This document shows positions 1 through 11,086 of a stretch of 64,000 bases of DNA, one piece after another. The notes under the pieces were generated by a model. It saw only the letters and a program-made list of their open reading frames with translations. It searched no databases and had not been told where the DNA came from. Made by a program: the position numbers and the translations under genes. Positions within the stretch are counted from its first letter, which is position 1; every line of letters starts with the position of its first letter. Origin of the DNA: Plasmodium brasilianum (lineage: Eukaryota > Apicomplexa > Aconoidasida > Haemosporida > Plasmodiidae); assembly GCF_023973825.1 (NCBI RefSeq), contig NC_090125.1, positions 1,944,928 through 2,008,927 of the forward strand, in the 5' to 3' direction.

Positions 1-3000
1 TTAAATTTCCTACTATGCCATCAATAATATATCTCTTTTCATTATTTTCCATAATTTCGTTTAAAAATACAATATCATCTTTTGGCATTTTGTCCTTTAC
101 TTCTTGTGTTATATATATATAATTATAACCAAGCTCTTTCTTTTTATTATCCTTCCAACATACCTTAATTTTATCCATTAAATAAGTATATAAACCTATT
201 CTAGCTCCAGAATTACAAGATATATAAATACGTGGTATTTTCTTTTCCCTTGCATAACATGATATTCCATAATATAATTCATCCTCTAATACACTGAACG
301 ATCCACCATATGTTGTTATATCATTTATAATAAAAACTATATCTCTCCCTTCTTTATATTCATCTGTTCTTACATTCATTAAGAAGCCAATAACACTTGT
401 TTTATTTTTTCCTACATTTATTTTATCCGTTAAATAAAGAGAATTTTTTATTCTAACATCATCAGCACTTAGATTATCGCAGTTCTCAAATAGGGACACA
501 CATTTCCCTTCACTGCTGTTTAATGAGTTATGTTTATCACATAGTGTATTACTGCTCGTATTACTATCATGGGTACTTCCCTCATCATTATGCTTAGTAC
601 TATGCACACCGCTTCTATCACTGCTATGTTCGATGTTTCCATAATTAATGTACCCCCCATTACGTTCGTCATTACGTTCATCATTACGTTCATCATTACG
701 TTCATCATTACTTTCGATTTTTGTTTCTTTTCCAATCTGTATTGAATTGTGGTCTAACCTAAACTCCTTTATGCTATTAATGTAATTAAAATTATTATTT
801 AAAGTGCTGTTCATTCTATTCAGGGCTATATCTATTAACTTAATAAAATCGTACGCGTATACAGTGTCGACATCTCGTGCTCTTTTCCTTTTTAAATACA
901 AAGTGTCAATATCAAAAGGGGTAATTTCATTTATTTGTTCAATAACATTTTCCTCATTATCGAATAGGACATGTAGTTTTAATAACCTATCTAATTTTAT
1001 ATTTATTCCGCTATTTAAATATTCCTTTTTTTTTTTATAAACTTTTATATATACATTATTAACATAGTTCTCTAGTAAAAGTTCATTATATGTGCTAAGG
1101 AAATATTTATACGTCTCCTTGATCTTATTTATTTGCTTCTCTACTTCTTCATTGTTGTAATTGTCAATTATCACACTGTATGTTATGTAACTAGTTATCT
1201 TCGTGTCTTCAACCAAATCTCTCAATCTGGCAATTCTTATATCTCCTACTGATTCAATCAATTCTGATATAAAGGATGCATACACTTGCTTCTCTTCTTT
1301 ATTCGAAAGGACAATTTTGTCTGTTTCTTTTGATTCGTTAAATGCGAACAATGACCCACACCTCATTCTGTTTCGACGTTTTAAATCATTCATATCAATA
1401 ATTCTTTCAGCAAATAAAGACACATGTTTATCATTATTAATACTACTATTATTACTGCTATTGGTACTATTGTTATTACCACTATTGTTACTACTATTAC
1501 TACTGTTATTATTACTATTCCTATCATTATCACTTTTGTTATAAATTCCTAGGAATATCTTAGTCTTTTTAATCATTTTTTCTCCTACATTTTTTAATTT
1601 ATAATTCTGACAACTGTTTTCAAAAGAGAAAATATGTTTTTCATAGGGTAAGAAATTCATTCTGTCATCTTCATTCATTCCTTTTTTTTTTTCTTTTAAT
1701 GTGTTCTCTAATTCTTTACTTTTCCACTCATATATATCTCCATAACTATTACCCGAGTAATTATATACGTACACATTATGACAATTTTTCAAAAGACTAG
1801 ATATATTGGTTTGAACATAATTTAAAAGTTGTTCACTCTTATTTATTATGTGTACATTATTTAATATTTCATCATATGAGTTCAACTGTTCTTTCATTAT
1901 ATTAATATTATTTATATAATCATCCATATCATTATTACATAAAATTAATAAGTTATCAAACTCTGAACCATTAAGAGAAAATTTCAAGCAGTTGTCAGAA
2001 ACAGGTATCGTTTTAATACTAAAATATTTATACAAATTACGTACATAAATTTCTAGCAATGCATGATTATTCTTCTTTTGTGTAAGTAGCGAAGGAATGA
2101 ACATATGCTTGTCACAGGAATGCTCTAAAAATAATTCCACAACTTGTTCATTATTGCTTTTTCTTAATAGCTCCTCAAATTGGAGGTATGTTACATCATC
2201 ATTATTATTATTAGCAGAGATGTTTCTATCGATATTAATAGTATCAATAGCGCTGGAGTTGGTAGATGTGTTCGTGGAAGCCGTAACCGTGGTAGTATTA
2301 CTGTTTTTCAGATAGGCATGTAATTTCCTCCTTTCTTGCTCTTCCAAACTATCGTAACTTAATGCATTTCCAAGATAGGTAACTAATTCTAAATGTTTAG
2401 TCAAAAAGAGGATAAATCTTGACAATAAAACTACATTCCCAAATATTTTCCCTCTAAAATTTTTTAATATTTTGATTTTATCTAAAATATCTAATGGCAA
2501 TTTTATTTCTTTACAACTATTTAACAAATAGTTTAGAATCATTTCTACAAATTTTATACTCAAATAATTGTATGTATATGCATGAATAATTTCATACTGC
2601 TTTTTCTTGTCTGTGATATTTGTGTATAATATATCATATACTTCTACTTCTGTTATAATTTCTTTTATCGAAAATAAAGAATTATATTCTATAAATTTGT
2701 TTAATATATAATTCACATTTTGAAATAAATTATCCCCTTTTATTAACTCTTTAAAACATTCTGTATAATCTTGTTCATACCCTTTTAATAAGTATTCAAT
2801 TCTTTTCATATTTGGCAAATCTAGCATATATCGATTATATTTAGGTGCACTATCATTAGAATGTGTACCACTACTATTGACTTTGTCATTGTCATCTATG
2901 GAATAATTATTCGATATACTATTGTTGGACTCACTATTTTTCGTCGTATTTTCATTTAATGAATCACTGTTTGATATCTTTTCATTTGAAATATTTCTAG

Positions 3001-6000
3001 TGGAAACTATTTCACTAGATAGACTGTCCTTGTTATTGTCCTCATTATTGTTGTCATTATTGTCCTGATTATTGTCCTCATTATTGTTGTCATTATTGTT
3101 ATCATTATTGATATCATTATTGATATCATTATTATCATTAATATTACTCCTCATCTTGTTATCACTACTATTATAACTATTACTTTTTACTTTATTAATA
3201 GCCGTATTATCATCGAGGGGCGACAGACGATCTTTCGTTAACAGTACTGCTAGGAGACTTTCCATATTATCACTATCCATTGAACGATTACTAACCAGAT
3301 TATTAACGAAATTATTATGCTGTCTATCATTATTAGCAGCATAGTTCACAGAATCACTAGATATAGATTTATGAATTGAAGTTTCAGAATTAGGTATTGA
3401 ACTGATGCTTGGTAAACTTAAACTAGTCAAGTATGTTTTGACAGCATTAAACTTATCATTCAGATAATTAACTGCTGTTTTTTTCTTATTATCATTTTCA
3501 TTTCTCTTACAAAATAAACGAAATATATGCTTTTTTTGCTTTAAAAATAATCTATTTTTTCTATTTCCTTCACTTAACGACGTATCCTCATTTTTGTAAA
3601 AAGTGTCTTCACGATTTTGCCCTCCTTTTAGATCTAGCGTCTCCGTCTCGTCACTATCCAGCACTTCGAACGCATTATGGCGCGTGTTAGACATGTTAGA
3701 GGTGTTAGAAATGTTGGAAGTTTTAGACATGTTAAAGGTGTTTGAATTCTTAGAGGTATGTACAATATGGGAAACATGGGCAGTATTAGGTGCATTATAA
3801 ACATTAGAAGTATGCACATTAACCGCATCGTTCACGTGAACACCTTTGGATGTATTCCCTTGTATCATTTCCCCTTGTTCATTTAAGGGATTTCTATTTC
3901 CATCTCCGTTTGGAACTGTTTTTTTCACACAACTGCGTGCGGTTGCACCTGTAACATTAGTATTACTATTAGTATTATTATAATTATCACTATTAATATA
4001 ACTACTCGTGTTATCCTTGCTTCGGAGAGCTCCTAGCTCTACTTCTGAGTGTTTTAATTCATATGCGTATTTGTTTGACAAGTCTAAATGCTGCGTAAAC
4101 TGCTTAATTTGATCTTGCTCTTTTTTCTCTTCCATCTGTTCACTTTTTTCATCTCTTTCTATAACTCCTAATAAATCTCCAATTTTAATAATAGTTCCTT
4201 CGGACATTTTATGTTTTAATATACCTGTTTCTGTTGATTTAAAAGTCATAATCATTTTCATTGCTTCTACTTCTATATAGTCCTCATTTTTTTTTACTTC
4301 CTCACCATCCTTTATTAAATACTTGACTATTTTTCCATTAGTATTGGATAATAAATGAAATGGATTGCTTATTTTTGGAATAAAAATATTGTCTTTTTCT
4401 AGATGCATATGTATACCTAAGCTATCTTCTGAACATGTATATATATATGTTTGATTATAGAAGCTAGCAAAAATTTTGTTATTTTCCTTTTCATATTCTG
4501 CAAATATTTCTAGTTCTTGACCATTAATTTGTAGTTTGTATAAATTCTCGCCGGTATTATATCCTTTGAAATCATATTTCACATTCTGAAATATAATATC
4601 AAAAATATATGCATTCTTCATTTTTGTGTTTAATCCATTCTCGCTGCTGTTACTTTTACCGCTACTGCTACTTCTAACGTGATGAGGATGCTTCTCCTTT
4701 GGCATGATACCAATATCTTCTCTATTTAAATTATCCTCAACCTTTTCCTTTTCATTCATAAAATAAACAAGCAATTTAAAAATAGAAGCACATAATATAA
4801 TTATATGAAAGGTGTTATAATAAATATTTTTCTTTTCTTCTATTATGGTATCTAACCAATTGGTTGTTATATCATTATCGATAAAAGCTTTGGATTCTAA
4901 AATTTTCGCTAAATATTTTGTAACAGTTTTTATTTCTCCATCTATATTTAATTTCCTTAAGGATAGAATCAAATTTTTTCTAGCTACTTCTCTTGTTTCT
5001 CCTTGTGCAAATATATGTCCAATTTGAGAATCCGAAAACTCATGAACGAATCCATCGTTAATGGAAAAATAACCCCACACATCTTTTGAATTTTGAAAAT
5101 TTATTCTTTTTACCCTACCAGATGTTGGCTTAAAACTGTCATTACTATTTTCTGCTGTAATTCTTGCCGCAATAACATAATTATTTATGTATGGTGTATT
5201 ATTATAAAAGTCGAAATTTTCTATGCATTTGGCACCACTTCCTTTTGATATGGTATCAACATTATTCATTGATGTATTTTTTGAAATATCATTAGGTATG
5301 TTCACATGGATGTGTGTATTGTTTAATATATCATCTTCATTCATTTTGGTAAGATTCCCCCTATTTTGATGCTTTTGACTATGCTGTATTTGATTATACT
5401 CAGATGTTCTTTCCCCTTTAATCGGTAATGTACTTTGGCTCGTAATTCGCTCATTAATTTTATATAACCTGTTAATATCATCTATATTTTGAAGAGGAAT
5501 ACCCATAGCTACTTGGAGTTGTATGGATATAAGGTTAGTATTTGTTATTCCTTCCGACACCGGATGCTCCACTTGCAAACGAGGATTTAACTCTAAAAAA
5601 AAATATTTTTGTTTTACTTGATCATATAAATATTCAATAGTTCCTGCTCCTCTATATTTTATCATTTTTGTTAAACGTATTGATGACTTTTCCATTTCTC
5701 TAAAAATATGATCAGGAACAACTGATGGTGGCCCTTCTTCAAAAATTTTTTGAAATCTTCTTTGAGTAGTACAGTCTCTTCCACTTAAGGAACAAACATT
5801 ACCATACATGTCACCAACTACTTGTATTTCAATATGTCTTACATTATTACATACTTTCATTAAAAATATAGGAGAATCTGGTAATTCATTTTGTACTTGT
5901 TCATATGCTTTTTTAATTTCTTTTTCACTTTCTACTTTTCTAATCCCTTTTCCTCCACCTCCTTGTGAGGCTTTTATCATAACTGGATAGCCAATTCTAT

Positions 6001-7849
6001 CACATTCTTTTATACATGCTTCTAACGAATGTATAGTAGATTTATTATATATATCATCTTTAATTTTATTTTCAAAATTGTCAATTATAATGCTATCACC
6101 ACTCCATTTAACAACAGGTACATTCACACTTTGAGCTAAAATGTTAGCGGATATTTTATCTCCTAAAGCTTCCATCACCTGACCAGTTGGCCCGATAAAA
6201 ATTAAATTCTCCTTTTCTAATAATATAGACAATAATGGGTTCTCAGAACAATGTCCCCATCCTGGCCAAACAGCATCTACATTTTCTTTTTTTGCAATAT
6301 CTATTATTAAAGGTACATTTGCATAATTATTTATATTTTTACCTGAAGGTACCTTAACTACTTTATCTGCTAAGGAAATATATTTTGCATTACTTCTAAT
6401 ATCATCATCTGTAGCTAGAACTATAATTTTTATTAAGTTTTCATCATAAAATTTTTTAAATAACCATTCTTTTAACGATAAAATACATTTTAGGGCTGCC
6501 ATTCCATTATTTGCAATTAACAATTTTTTGATAATTTTTTCATTTTTATTTTTTAAAAAATTAAAATAAGGATATCGTCTTTCCTTAATATAATTTACGT
6601 ATTCTTCATGCGCTTTTTTTTTTATGTAATTTTTTTCTTCGTATGTTGGAAAATCTGTATGATCAACGAATTTATTAATCTTACTGCTACATGTGCTTCC
6701 ATTTACCTCGAACATCTTATTACATTGTGCATTGTTACCTGATACCCTATTTCCTTCTTCTAATTTGATCTCTTCATCTAGTAGACTTCCCTCATATGCA
6801 TTATCTACGTCAACCCTCTTAGAATATTTTCTACAGCTACTGTAACTGTTATTAGGTAAATTCTGGATATCACTTGTATCATTGTTTCGAGATGAAGAAT
6901 TCTTTGGGGTCTTAAAACTGTAAAATAATTTGTTTAAATTTTTCTTCTTTTTTCGAACATTTCTTTTACTGAATATTATACCGTCCTTTAACATATCATC
7001 TGAATACGCATATAACATCATATCGCTTTTTGTCTTTTTTATAATGGAGGACGTAGAAGGCGGAAAAGTAGACGATGGAAAAGAGGAAGTTGGAGAAAAA
7101 GACGATGGAAAGGAAGACGAAGAAATGAAAGAAGAAGAAGAAGAAGGAGAAGGGTTTGCTACATAATTTATATTATTCATATTTTCTTCAATGTTGTTAT
7201 ATGCGATATTATAATTTGATAAATAATCTGATTCTTGTTCTATGTAAGAACCTCCTTTATTATTATTACTTGTATTTTTTCTAATAGTACTCTTATCGTT
7301 TATATTGCTCGAGTAACTATTTTCTCTAAAATTATTTTGAAAATAATCATCCTTAGATGTGACACTTATAAAACTTTCTTTAGTTTCATCATGTATTTTA
7401 CTTCTTGTGTTATATGCATATTCTTCATCAAAGTATTTTTTACTTAATCTTTCATTTTTTTCCCATTTTGTATCTTTGGAATGATTGTCTAAAATGTTAA
7501 CATAACCTTGCTCATTAAGGGGAAATGGTGAACTTTCAGTATTGCTCTTCGAACTATTGACTGAATTATCTGCATGCTTTGATTTTTTTATTTTAAAAAA
7601 GGAGTTTGATATTTCTGTTCCCTTGGATACAAACAAAGGCACAAATTTGTTTCTATAATTCTCATACAGAATATTATTAGACCCTTTTATACAATGATGA
7701 TATGCTTCTCTAGTATCTCTGTCAATGAAGTTATTCTTTTTAATATTATTATGCATATGTAGATAATGATTATTACTATTTTTTATTGACTCTGCAAGAT
7801 TTTCAAATATAAGAACAAATAAAAATAATAATGAAAAGCTATTAATCAT
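1..7849 (-). CDS. ACC: Acetyl-CoA carboxylase, apicoplast (3' end cut by window edge)
   Basis: Makes malonyl-CoA from acetyl-CoA, bicarbonate and ATP for apicoplast type II fatty-acid synthesis. About 2616 codons are present; the frame is still open at base 1. The ATG at 7849 follows an in-frame TAA at 7859-7861. The N-terminus (MINSFSLLFLFVLIF) is a hydrophobic signal segment followed by an Asn/Lys-rich stretch, as in bipartite apicoplast leaders. Domains seen: biotin carboxylase from about residue 440 (KLLIANNGMAALK), ATP-grasp loop near 630 (KASQGGGGKGIR) and ELNPRLQVEHPVSEG; biotin carrier EAMKM with biotinyl Lys1198 (codon at 4258-4256); a long low-complexity central region; then the start of the carboxyltransferase (EGRDIVFIINDIT, IPRIYISCNSGARIG). 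The rest of the carboxyltransferase lies outside the window; I recall about 3,370 residues for the P. falciparum enzyme. I found no intron at the points sampled. The gene is divergent from the next one, across 3.2 kb. Confidence 0.96.
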   Translation of the reverse strand, partial: MINSFSLLFLFVLIFENLAESIKNSNNHYLHMHNNIKKNNFIDRDTREAYHHCIKGSNNILYENYRNKFVPLFVSKGTEISNSFFKIKKSKHADNSVNSSKSNTESSPFPLNEQGYVNILDNHSKDTKWEKNERLSKKYFDEEYAYNTRSKIHDETKESFISVTSKDDYFQNNFRENSYSSNINDKSTIRKNTSNNNKGGSYIEQESDYLSNYNIAYNNIEENMNNINYVANPSPSSSSSFISSSSFPSSFSPTSSFPSSTFPPSTSSIIKKTKSDMMLYAYSDDMLKDGIIFSKRNVRKKKKNLNKLFYSFKTPKNSSSRNNDTSDIQNLPNNSYSSCRKYSKRVDVDNAYEGSLLDEEIKLEEGNRVSGNNAQCNKMFEVNGSTCSSKINKFVDHTDFPTYEEKNYIKKKAHEEYVNYIKERRYPYFNFLKNKNEKIIKKLLIANNGMAALKCILSLKEWLFKKFYDENLIKIIVLATDDDIRSNAKYISLADKVVKVPSGKNINNYANVPLIIDIAKKENVDAVWPGWGHCSENPLLSILLEKENLIFIGPTGQVMEALGDKISANILAQSVNVPVVKWSGDSIIIDNFENKIKDDIYNKSTIHSLEACIKECDRIGYPVMIKASQGGGGKGIRKVESEKEIKKAYEQVQNELPDSPIFLMKVCNNVRHIEIQVVGDMYGNVCSLSGRDCTTQRRFQKIFEEGPPSVVPDHIFREMEKSSIRLTKMIKYRGAGTIEYLYDQVKQKYFFLELNPRLQVEHPVSEGITNTNLISIQLQVAMGIPLQNIDDINRLYKINERITSQSTLPIKGERTSEYNQIQHSQKHQNRGNLTKMNEDDILNNTHIHVNIPNDISKNTSMNNVDTISKGSGAKCIENFDFYNNTPYINNYVIAARITAENSNDSFKPTSGRVKRINFQNSKDVWGYFSINDGFVHEFSDSQIGHIFAQGETREVARKNLILSLRKLNIDGEIKTVTKYLAKILESKAFIDNDITTNWLDTIIEEKKNIYYNTFHIIILCASIFKLLVYFMNEKEKVEDNLNREDIGIMPKEKHPHHVRSSSSGKSNSSENGLNTKMKNAYIFDIIFQNVKYDFKGYNTGENLYKLQINGQELEIFAEYEKENNKIFASFYNQTYIYTCSEDSLGIHMHLEKDNIFIPKISNPFHLLSNTNGKIVKYLIKDGEEVKKNEDYIEVEAMKMIMTFKSTETGILKHKMSEGTIIKIGDLLGVIERDEKSEQMEEKKEQDQIKQFTQHLDLSNKYAYELKHSEVELGALRSKDNTSSYINSDNYNNTNSNTNVTGATARSCVKKTVPNGDGNRNPLNEQGEMIQGNTSKGVHVNDAVNVHTSNVYNAPNTAHVSHIVHTSKNSNTFNMSKTSNISNTSNMSNTRHNAFEVLDSDETETLDLKGGQNREDTFYKNEDTSLSEGNRKNRLFLKQKKHIFRLFCKRNENDNKKKTAVNYLNDKFNAVKTYLTSLSLPSISSIPNSETSIHKSISSDSVNYAANNDRQHNNFVNNLVSNRSMDSDNMESLLAVLLTKDRLSPLDDNTAINKVKSNSYNSSDNKMRSNINDNNDINNDINNDNNNDNNNEDNNQDNNDNNNEDNNKDSLSSEIVSTRNISNEKISNSDSLNENTTKNSESNNSISNNYSIDDNDKVNSSGTHSNDSAPKYNRYMLDLPNMKRIEYLLKGYEQDYTECFKELIKGDNLFQNVNYILNKFIEYNSLFSIKEIITEVEVYDILYTNITDKKKQYEIIHAYTYNYLSIKFVEMILNYLLNSCKEIKLPLDILDKIKILKNFRGKIFGNVVLLSRFILFLTKHLELVTYLGNALSYDSLEEQERRKLHAYLKNSNTTTVTASTNTSTNSSAIDTINIDRNISANNNNDDVTYLQFEELLRKSNNEQVVELFLEHSCDKHMFIPSLLTQKKNNHALLEIYVRNLYKYFSIKTIPVSDNCLKFSLNGSEFDNLLILCNNDMDDYINNINIMKEQLNSYDEILNNVHIINKSEQLLNYVQTNISSLLKNCHNVYVYNYSGNSYGDIYEWKSKELENTLKEKKKGMNEDDRMNFLPYEKHIFSFENSCQNYKLKNVGEKMIKKTKIFLGIYNKSDNDRNSNNNSSNSSNNSGNNNSTNSSNNSSINNDKHVSLFAERIIDMNDLKRRNRMRCGSLFAFNESKETDKIVLSNKEEKQVYASFISELIESVGDIRIARLRDLVEDTKITSYITYSVIIDNYNNEEVEKQINKIKETYKYFLSTYNELLLENYVNNVYIKVYKKKKEYLNSGINIKLDRLLKLHVLFDNEENVIEQINEITPFDIDTLYLKRKRARDVDTVYAYDFIKLIDIALNRMNSTLNNNFNYINSIKEFRLDHNSIQIGKETKIESNDERNDERNDERNDERNGGYINYGNIEHSSDRSGVHSTKHNDEGSTHDSNTSSNTLCDKHNSLNSSEGKCVSLFENCDNLSADDVRIKNSLYLTDKINVGKNKTSVIGFLMNVRTDEYKEGRDIVFIINDITTYGGSFSVLEDELYYGISCYAREKKIPRIYISCNSGARIGLYTYLMDKIKVCWKDNKKKELGYNYIYITQEVKDKMPKDDIVFLNEIMENNEKRYIIDGIVGNL
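661..715 (-). repeat. 12-bp coding repeat in ACC (Asn-Asp-Glu-Arg units)
   Basis: About four tandem 12-bp units read in the ACC frame as NDER. They sit in a charged linker just before the carboxyltransferase domain. Other Asn/Ser/Asp-rich runs in the same gene lie near 1436-1545 and 3030-3150. Such inserts are typical of Plasmodium proteins and are probably disordered. Confidence 0.8.
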
Positions 7850-7916
7850 TTTTTGATTTTACTCTATTTACTTTTCCTTTTATTTACAACACATAACTGC
7901 AAAGCACAATTCGTAC

Positions 7917-8098
7917 GTATGTAGCAATGGCATTCGACGTATGTAGCAATGGCATTCGACGTATGTAGCAATGGCATTCGACGTATGTAGCAATGGCATT
8001 CGACGTATGTAGCAATGGCATTCGACGTATGTAGCAATGGCATTCGACGTATGTAGCAATGGCATTCGACGTATGTAGCAATGGCATTCGACGTATGT
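7917..8098. repeat. 22-bp minisatellite, 8 copies, upstream of ACC
   Basis: Eight near-identical 22-bp units, each with the core gtagcaatggcattcgac, start 68 bp upstream of the ACC start codon. The unit is clearly less AT-rich than its surroundings. Because 22 is not a multiple of 3, long repetitive reading frames run through all frames; these are artefacts of the repeat. It probably lies in the ACC 5' UTR or promoter, which is inference from distance. Confidence 0.93.
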
Positions 8099-8339
8099 AC
8101 ATATATATATGAATAGACGTATATATAAATAGAAGTATATATGAATTGACGTACATAAAGGTAGGAGTATACACGAATAGACTTATATATGTTTATATAT
8201 TCAAGTGCCTCTGTATGTGACAAAAAATTATCTCCTTCTAGTACGAAAAAGTATTCTTCACAAATGTGCATACATACATGCATATATAGGTACAAACACA
8301 TTTCTTCTCTTCATATATGCTCGTTTTAACTGGCTATTA

Positions 8340-8660
8340 ACAGATGGTTAATTGGCGGTTGATTGATGGTTAATTGGCAGTTGATTGATGGTTAATTGGC
8401 GGTTGATTGATGGTTAATTGGCGGTTGATTGATGGTTAATTGGCGGTTGATTGATGGTTAATTGGCAGTTGATTGATGGTTAATTGGCGGTTGATTGATG
8501 GTTAATTGGCAGTTGATTGATGGTTAATTGGCGGTTGATTAATGGTTAATTGGCGGTTGATTGATGGTTAATTGGCGGTTGATTGATGGTTAATTGGCGG
8601 TTGATTGATGGTTAATTGGTGGTTGATTGATGGTTAATTGAAGGTCGATTGGTGGTTATT
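8340..8660. repeat. Second 22-bp minisatellite, about 14 copies
   Basis: About fourteen tandem 22-bp units with core gatggttaattggcggttga begin about 240 bp beyond the first array and have the same period but an unrelated sequence. Copies differ mainly by ggcgg versus ggcag, and the array decays at its right end (ggtggt, gaaggtcg). It lies in the divergent ACC / E3D-like intergenic region. Confidence 0.93.
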
Positions 8661-11086
8661 GGCCTTAAATTGCTGATTAATTGTCACTTAATTATTTCTT
8701 AATATATATTTTTTTTTTTTTTTTTTTCAATATTTTATTGATATATTTTGCATATTGTGCATTACTGATCTGTTCTGTGGTACCTTAATTTTTTCGATCT
8801 ATGCACCTGAGCATTTTAAATAAAATAAAACAAAGTTAATGTAATTCAAGTATAACAAAATATTAACACGTAAAACATTGCTATAAATAAATATATGAAC
8901 ATAAATGTTTATGAACAATATAAAATACACAAATGTTGCAGTAAAATATAAAAGTTTTGTAATCTATTTAATTTTATTTAATTATTCCTGGTTATCAAAA
9001 AAAAAAAAAAAAATTAATTATATATAAGCTTATATATATATAGTATTTATATATGTGGCTCAAATAAATTTGCAGATTACCACTATATAAATATAATAAC
9101 ATATGTATCTAGATTTTCACGATCGTTGTTTTTTTTTTTTTTTTTTTTTTTTTAAATCTTAATTTTTATATATTTTTTTTATTTAAAAAACTTTTTTTAT
9201 ATTTATTTACTTTACTTTTAACAAGTAAAAATAGTCCCGTTCTCTGCAAAAAATTTTTAGTTGCAATATATGCATACATAAAATCATAAATATATATATA
9301 TATAACATATGTGCAATTCCTTCCTTTTTTATTTCCATATTTCTCTTTACAAACAATAGAGGACGAACAATTATACTCTTTTATCAAACATATTTTTATA
9401 AAATGTGAAGTGTTCAGATAAAAAAATTAAAATGGTTTTATATATCTAAAAATACTTATAAACATAGTAGAACAAATATTTATTTCTAGGATAATTACAA
9501 AATAAAGATGCTTATTTTTTGCTTGTTATATTACGTCAATTATAAGAATTGCACAATTCTAAAAAAAAATACTAATCAAAAAAGAAGGGGGTTCAGATCG
9601 AATCTTTAATCATTTCGATAATGTAAATTAAAATAAAATAAAAATATAATTATATACCAACGGAAGGATTACATGTAGATATATCCCCCAAATTATGCAG
9701 TTAATCAAAACAATTTTATTTATGAATTAATTGATTTTATATAATACTTACATATAAATATAAATATATATATATTTATATTAATAAATGTACTCATATA
9801 CAACATATAGCATTTTTATAAAAAAATATTAAAGCTATTAATTATTTTATGTACATATATATACATATAGCATATGCACATACGTCACATTCATATAATG
9901 TCTTAAAAAAAAAGGGCTCCAGCTTACAAAATAATAATACAATAAATTTATTCTTTTAAAGTACATATTAACAAATTAAAATTCCAAGGCATATTTACGC
10001 ATATAAAGACCCACGAAAAATGAAAAAAAGGCAAAAGAATTTCTAAAACGCACGTGCGCATATGTACTATATATATTATATATTTTTATTTATTAATTTA
10101 TGTATATTTTTACATATTTGCATGTATCATTTGGCATATTATCAATCTACTATATTCGAATTTTCAAAAAAAAATAACACTAAAATTAAAGGAGCGCAAT
10201 TTGGATGTTTTTTTTTTTTTTTTTTTTTTTTTACAGAATTTACATGATCACAATTAGTTTATGTCAAATGGAGCTATATTAATTTGATAAAATATATATA
10301 TAACATACATTTTAGATAGTATAAACTTTTTCAAAGAACTAATTAAAAAAAAAATTAGCATGCAAAAAAATGAAACTATTAATATATATCAAATTTTCAT
10401 TTTTGCATTTGAAGCATAAAAGCATGTAAGGTACCAGAAAAAAAAAAAAAAAAAGCTTGACAATATATATATATTTATATGTGTCCCTTGAAATTATATA
10501 AGTAGAATGAACGTCAAAAATAATTAGTCGTTTCACAACAAAATAAGAACAGAAATAAAAAAATAAATTATATTTTCAACAAAAAAAAAAAAAAAAAAAA
10601 TTTTGAAAGCTCAAACATAAGCGCAAAAACGTTGAATTACTAATAAAAATGCACAACAAAGGTAAAAATTTTAAATGGGGAGGAAAAAAAAAACTAATCA
10701 ATGAAAAAACGAAATCACAAACTAAAATATAAATAATACTGTAAAAAGTAAGCTTCAAACGTGAAGCCAACATAGCAAATCCATTAATCAAGTCCGTTAA
10801 AGCAAAATAAACGAAAAAAAATAATATAATATATATATAATAATATTAAGTAATAATAAGTTAATAAATAAAAATCCGCTCTATATATATATTTTCCTTT
10901 GTCGTTATCATACTGTTCTTAAGCAATTGTTTACAAGTTCAAAGTATTTTCAGCTCCTATTTTAATTTACAATTGTTCAGCAGTTTTCTTTTTTGTGAAA
11001 GAACGTACATACGCGTAATGTATATACGTACGTACACATTTATACTTAAATAAGTACATATTTAGCACGTATTTATATATAATACT
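8661..11086. other. Divergent intergenic region, no gene seen
   Basis: AT-rich DNA between the 5' ends of ACC (-) and the E3D-like gene (+). It contains poly(T)/poly(A) tracts near 8710, 9130, 10210, 10440 and 10580 and short (TA)n runs. It should carry both promoters, but I recognise no specific site. Short open frames here are low-complexity Ile/Tyr/Phe strings. Confidence 0.7.

Noticed and set aside
7864..8301. 145-codon minus-strand frame and shorter overlapping ones
   Set aside because: Produced by the 22-bp minisatellite, whose units read through in all frames; rest is Tyr/Ile/Val low complexity.
7917..8660. CRISPR-like array
   Set aside because: Units are directly adjacent without unique spacers, and the genome is eukaryotic.
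9589..9625. GGTTCAGATCGAATC resembling a tRNA T-arm
   Set aside because: No matching acceptor, D or anticodon arms in the surrounding sequence.
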